A DNA stretch of 9,407 bases, from the NCBI GenBank assembly GCA_002308775.1, contig DBVT01000046.1:1-9407 (forward strand), given 5' to 3'. The notes beneath the pieces were generated by a model. The model had not been told where the DNA came from and searched no databases. It saw nothing but the letters and a program-made list of their open reading frames with translations. The DNA is from Mageeibacillus sp. UBA1257 (GTDB taxonomy: Bacteria > Bacillota > Clostridia > UBA1212 > UBA1257). The translations under genes and the position numbers were made by a program. Positions 7,583-9,407 of this stretch are shown piece after piece; positions within the stretch are counted from its first letter, which is position 1; the number at the start of each line of letters is the position of its first letter.

Positions 7583-7623
7583 AGAATTATTAAAAACATA
7601 TTCTGAAAACGGAGTTAAAAGAT

Positions 7624-9407
7624 ATGTCAATCGAAGTTAGAAATTTGAAAACAGAATACAGAAAAGATCCGATCGCGATAGACAGTAAAAATCCCAGATT
7701 CTTCTGGCAGATCGTGTCTGACGGATATAATGTTTCGCAAAAGTCGTTTAAGATCTGCGTCGCGACTGATAAAGAACTTTTGAAGAGCGGATCTCCGGAT
7801 ATGTGGGATTCAGGCATTGTAGAATCTGACGAGACAGTAGCAATAAAATACGCAGGGAAGTGCCTTGATGAGAAAACTGATTATTATTGGTCTGTTTATT
7901 CTGATTGCGGCGAGGCCGGCGAAGACATATCGTATGACGGATATTTCAGAACGGGTATGTTTTCAAATGATTCCTGGACAGCAAAATGGATCGAAAATGC
8001 CGAAATAGAACCCGAAGACGCTCCTGCGCATTCCGGATTTTTGAGTAAGACGGTAAACGACCCTCATGAAGCATTGAAGGTGACAGTTGACCTTGATACG
8101 GTAAGAACGTTTGACTGCGTTGCATTTTACGGACTGAGAGTGTTTGAATTCCCCGGGATCGCCGATTTTCCCGGTTATCAATTTCCGAGAAGATACCGTA
8201 TATACGCGCATTCCGGCCTTGATAGCAAAGACATACAGATAATTGATGATAAAACACAAGAAATCGTACCGAATCCCGGAGCTGTTCCTGTTTATATTTT
8301 CCCGGGTAAAATAACAGCCAGATATGTGACTTTTGAAGCAGTCGAACTTCAGGCTTATGAAGAAGGAAAATATTCATTCGGACTTTCTCAAATCGAGGTA
8401 TTTAACGGCTGCGATATTATATCTGAATATAAAAAAGTGATCGCGGACGACGGATGGTACGAAGGTGAAGGATTCGGACCGGAATTTTTAACAGATACGA
8501 CTCCGACGTGGCACAAAAAAGGAAATGCGAAACCTTTGCCCGGTCCGTTTATGAGGAAGATATTCGAACTTGAAAAAAATCCCGAGAAGGCATATGTTTA
8601 CGTATCTGCGCTCGGAATTTATGAGTTGTATATAAACGGAGAAAAGGTCTCTGACGCTTATCTGGCGCCCGAATGGACAAATTATGACAGATATGTTCAA
8701 TACAGCTGCTTTGAAGTCTCGGATATGCTCCAAAAAGGGGAAAATGAGATCCTTGCGATGCTTGGCGACGGTTGGTATGCGGGAAGGATCGGTATGGCTA
8801 ACGTTTTCGGCCCGAAGGTTTTAAGAGGCAAATACGGCAAGACTCCCAAGTTTATAATGCAGCTCGAGATACCTGACGAAGAACCGATATGCACTGATGA
8901 GACATGGGAGTCGTGCGCTAATACGCCTGTGAGGAAGAACGACATATACGACGGTGAATTTTACGATGCGAGATATGAGGATATTCTGGCATGGAATCCT
9001 GTAAGAACAGCAGATCCTGATGAAGTAGGCAATATCACGCTTAAGAGCTTTATAAACGAGCAGATAGTCTCATACGAGGATATTGAGCCTTTGTCCGTGA
9101 CTGAGACTGAAAAAGGCACTTTTGTAGTCGATTTCGGCAAAAATGTTTCCGGTTTTTGCGAAATTACGATGCGCGGAGAAAGAAACCGGAAGGTAATGTT
9201 AAGGCACGCATGCGCGTTAAAAGCTGACGGGACGGGCCATTATGCGAACCTTCGAGGCGCTTTCGCAATAGATACTTATATCTTCAAGGACAGTAAAAAA
9301 GTCACTTTCAGACCTCATTTTACTTATCACGGATTCAGATATCTGGAAATAATCGGCCTTGATTATAAACCGGGTAAAAACGACATCATATGTCATTCTA
9401 TCTCTTC
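7624..9407 (+). CDS. GH78 alpha-L-rhamnosidase, 3' end cut by the window
   Basis: The frame from the ATG at 7624 stays open for 594 codons to the window end. Its product matches GH78 alpha-L-rhamnosidases, inverting enzymes that release terminal L-rhamnose. Order: N-terminal beta domain (about 1-115; NPRFFWQIVSDG, MWDSGIVESDE, TDYYWSV), the conserved WTAKWIE (118-124), an inserted F5/8C (discoidin)-like domain (about 130-290; AFYGLRVFEFPG, FPRRYRIYAHSG, FGLSQIEVFNG), then the rhamnosidase N domain (about 308-450; RKIFEL, ALGIYELYING, LAPEWTNY, LGDGWYAG, DIYDGEFYDAR), and a following beta domain (about 498-590; DFGKN, LRHA, RPHFTYHGFRYLE). The (alpha/alpha)6 catalytic barrel lies past base 9407, so catalytic residues cannot be checked. 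No signal peptide; cytosolic action on imported rhamnosides is expected. Start chosen by GGAG at nine bases and the upstream TATAAT. Confidence 0.92.
   Translation, partial: MSIEVRNLKTEYRKDPIAIDSKNPRFFWQIVSDGYNVSQKSFKICVATDKELLKSGSPDMWDSGIVESDETVAIKYAGKCLDEKTDYYWSVYSDCGEAGEDISYDGYFRTGMFSNDSWTAKWIENAEIEPEDAPAHSGFLSKTVNDPHEALKVTVDLDTVRTFDCVAFYGLRVFEFPGIADFPGYQFPRRYRIYAHSGLDSKDIQIIDDKTQEIVPNPGAVPVYIFPGKITARYVTFEAVELQAYEEGKYSFGLSQIEVFNGCDIISEYKKVIADDGWYEGEGFGPEFLTDTTPTWHKKGNAKPLPGPFMRKIFELEKNPEKAYVYVSALGIYELYINGEKVSDAYLAPEWTNYDRYVQYSCFEVSDMLQKGENEILAMLGDGWYAGRIGMANVFGPKVLRGKYGKTPKFIMQLEIPDEEPICTDETWESCANTPVRKNDIYDGEFYDARYEDILAWNPVRTADPDEVGNITLKSFINEQIVSYEDIEPLSVTETEKGTFVVDFGKNVSGFCEITMRGERNRKVMLRHACALKADGTGHYANLRGAFAIDTYIFKDSKKVTFRPHFTYHGFRYLEIIGLDYKPGKNDIICHSIS

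Noticed and set aside
7350..7640. Plus-strand frame running through the divergent promoter region
   Set aside because: It overlaps the GH172 start, both promoters and the GH78 start; no protein similarity and no ribosome binding site are seen.
7590..8945. Minus-strand open frames opposite the GH78 gene (for example 7946-8377 and 8697-8945)
   Set aside because: They have no family resemblance and lie wholly or almost wholly opposite a frame with continuous GH78 similarity.
1..9407. Mobile element, CRISPR array, tRNA or riboswitch
   Set aside because: No transposase-like product, regularly spaced repeats, tRNA cloverleaf or long structured leader was found; intergenic regions are all under 200 bases and are explained by promoters, the dyad and terminators.

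Overview
The window looks like chromosomal DNA from a low-to-moderate GC Gram-positive anaerobe, most likely a clostridial Firmicute of the Lachnospiraceae/Oscillospiraceae type. The reasons are the AGGAGG-type ribosome binding sites, a strong preference for AGA over CGN arginine codons, near-consensus TATAAT promoters, U-tailed hairpin terminators, and protein families typical of gut Clostridia (apeA-type M18 peptidase, heterodimer-type ABC exporter half, subgroup Ic aminotransferase). Genus cannot be read from the sequence. No tRNA, rRNA, CRISPR array, insertion sequence or integrase was recognised.

Layout. (1) 1-1952, + strand: the 3' part of an ABC exporter half-transporter whose start lies before base 1, closed by a strong terminator (1976-2026). 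(2) 2040-6331, + strand: a control region with a large two-tier dyad and an extended -10 promoter, then three closely spaced genes: a PLP-dependent aspartate-type aminotransferase, a cytosolic alpha/beta hydrolase with a lectin-like N-terminal domain, and an M18 aminopeptidase (apeA). A second promoter appears to lie at the 3' end of the aminotransferase gene. (3) 6366-6406: a hairpin terminator between convergent genes. (4) 6428-7495, - strand: a GH172 (formerly DUF2961) glycosidase. (5) 7496-7623: a compact divergent promoter region. (6) 7624-9407, + strand: a GH78 alpha-L-rhamnosidase of at least 594 residues that runs off the window end. It has no stop inside the window, so a list of closed reading frames misses it.

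How they work together. The GH172/GH78 pair is the clearest functional unit. Two exo-glycosidases without secretion signals are transcribed divergently from overlapping promoters, which suggests intracellular trimming of imported oligosaccharides or glycosides carrying rhamnose and a furanose such as D-arabinofuranose or D-fructofuranose. The aminotransferase, hydrolase and aminopeptidase may share transcripts and could process small peptides, amino acids and ester or amide conjugates; this link is inference only. The most unusual sequence features are the concentric dyad before the aminotransferase, the overlapping divergent promoters, the discoidin-like insertion in the GH78 protein and the lectin-like/hydrolase fusion.
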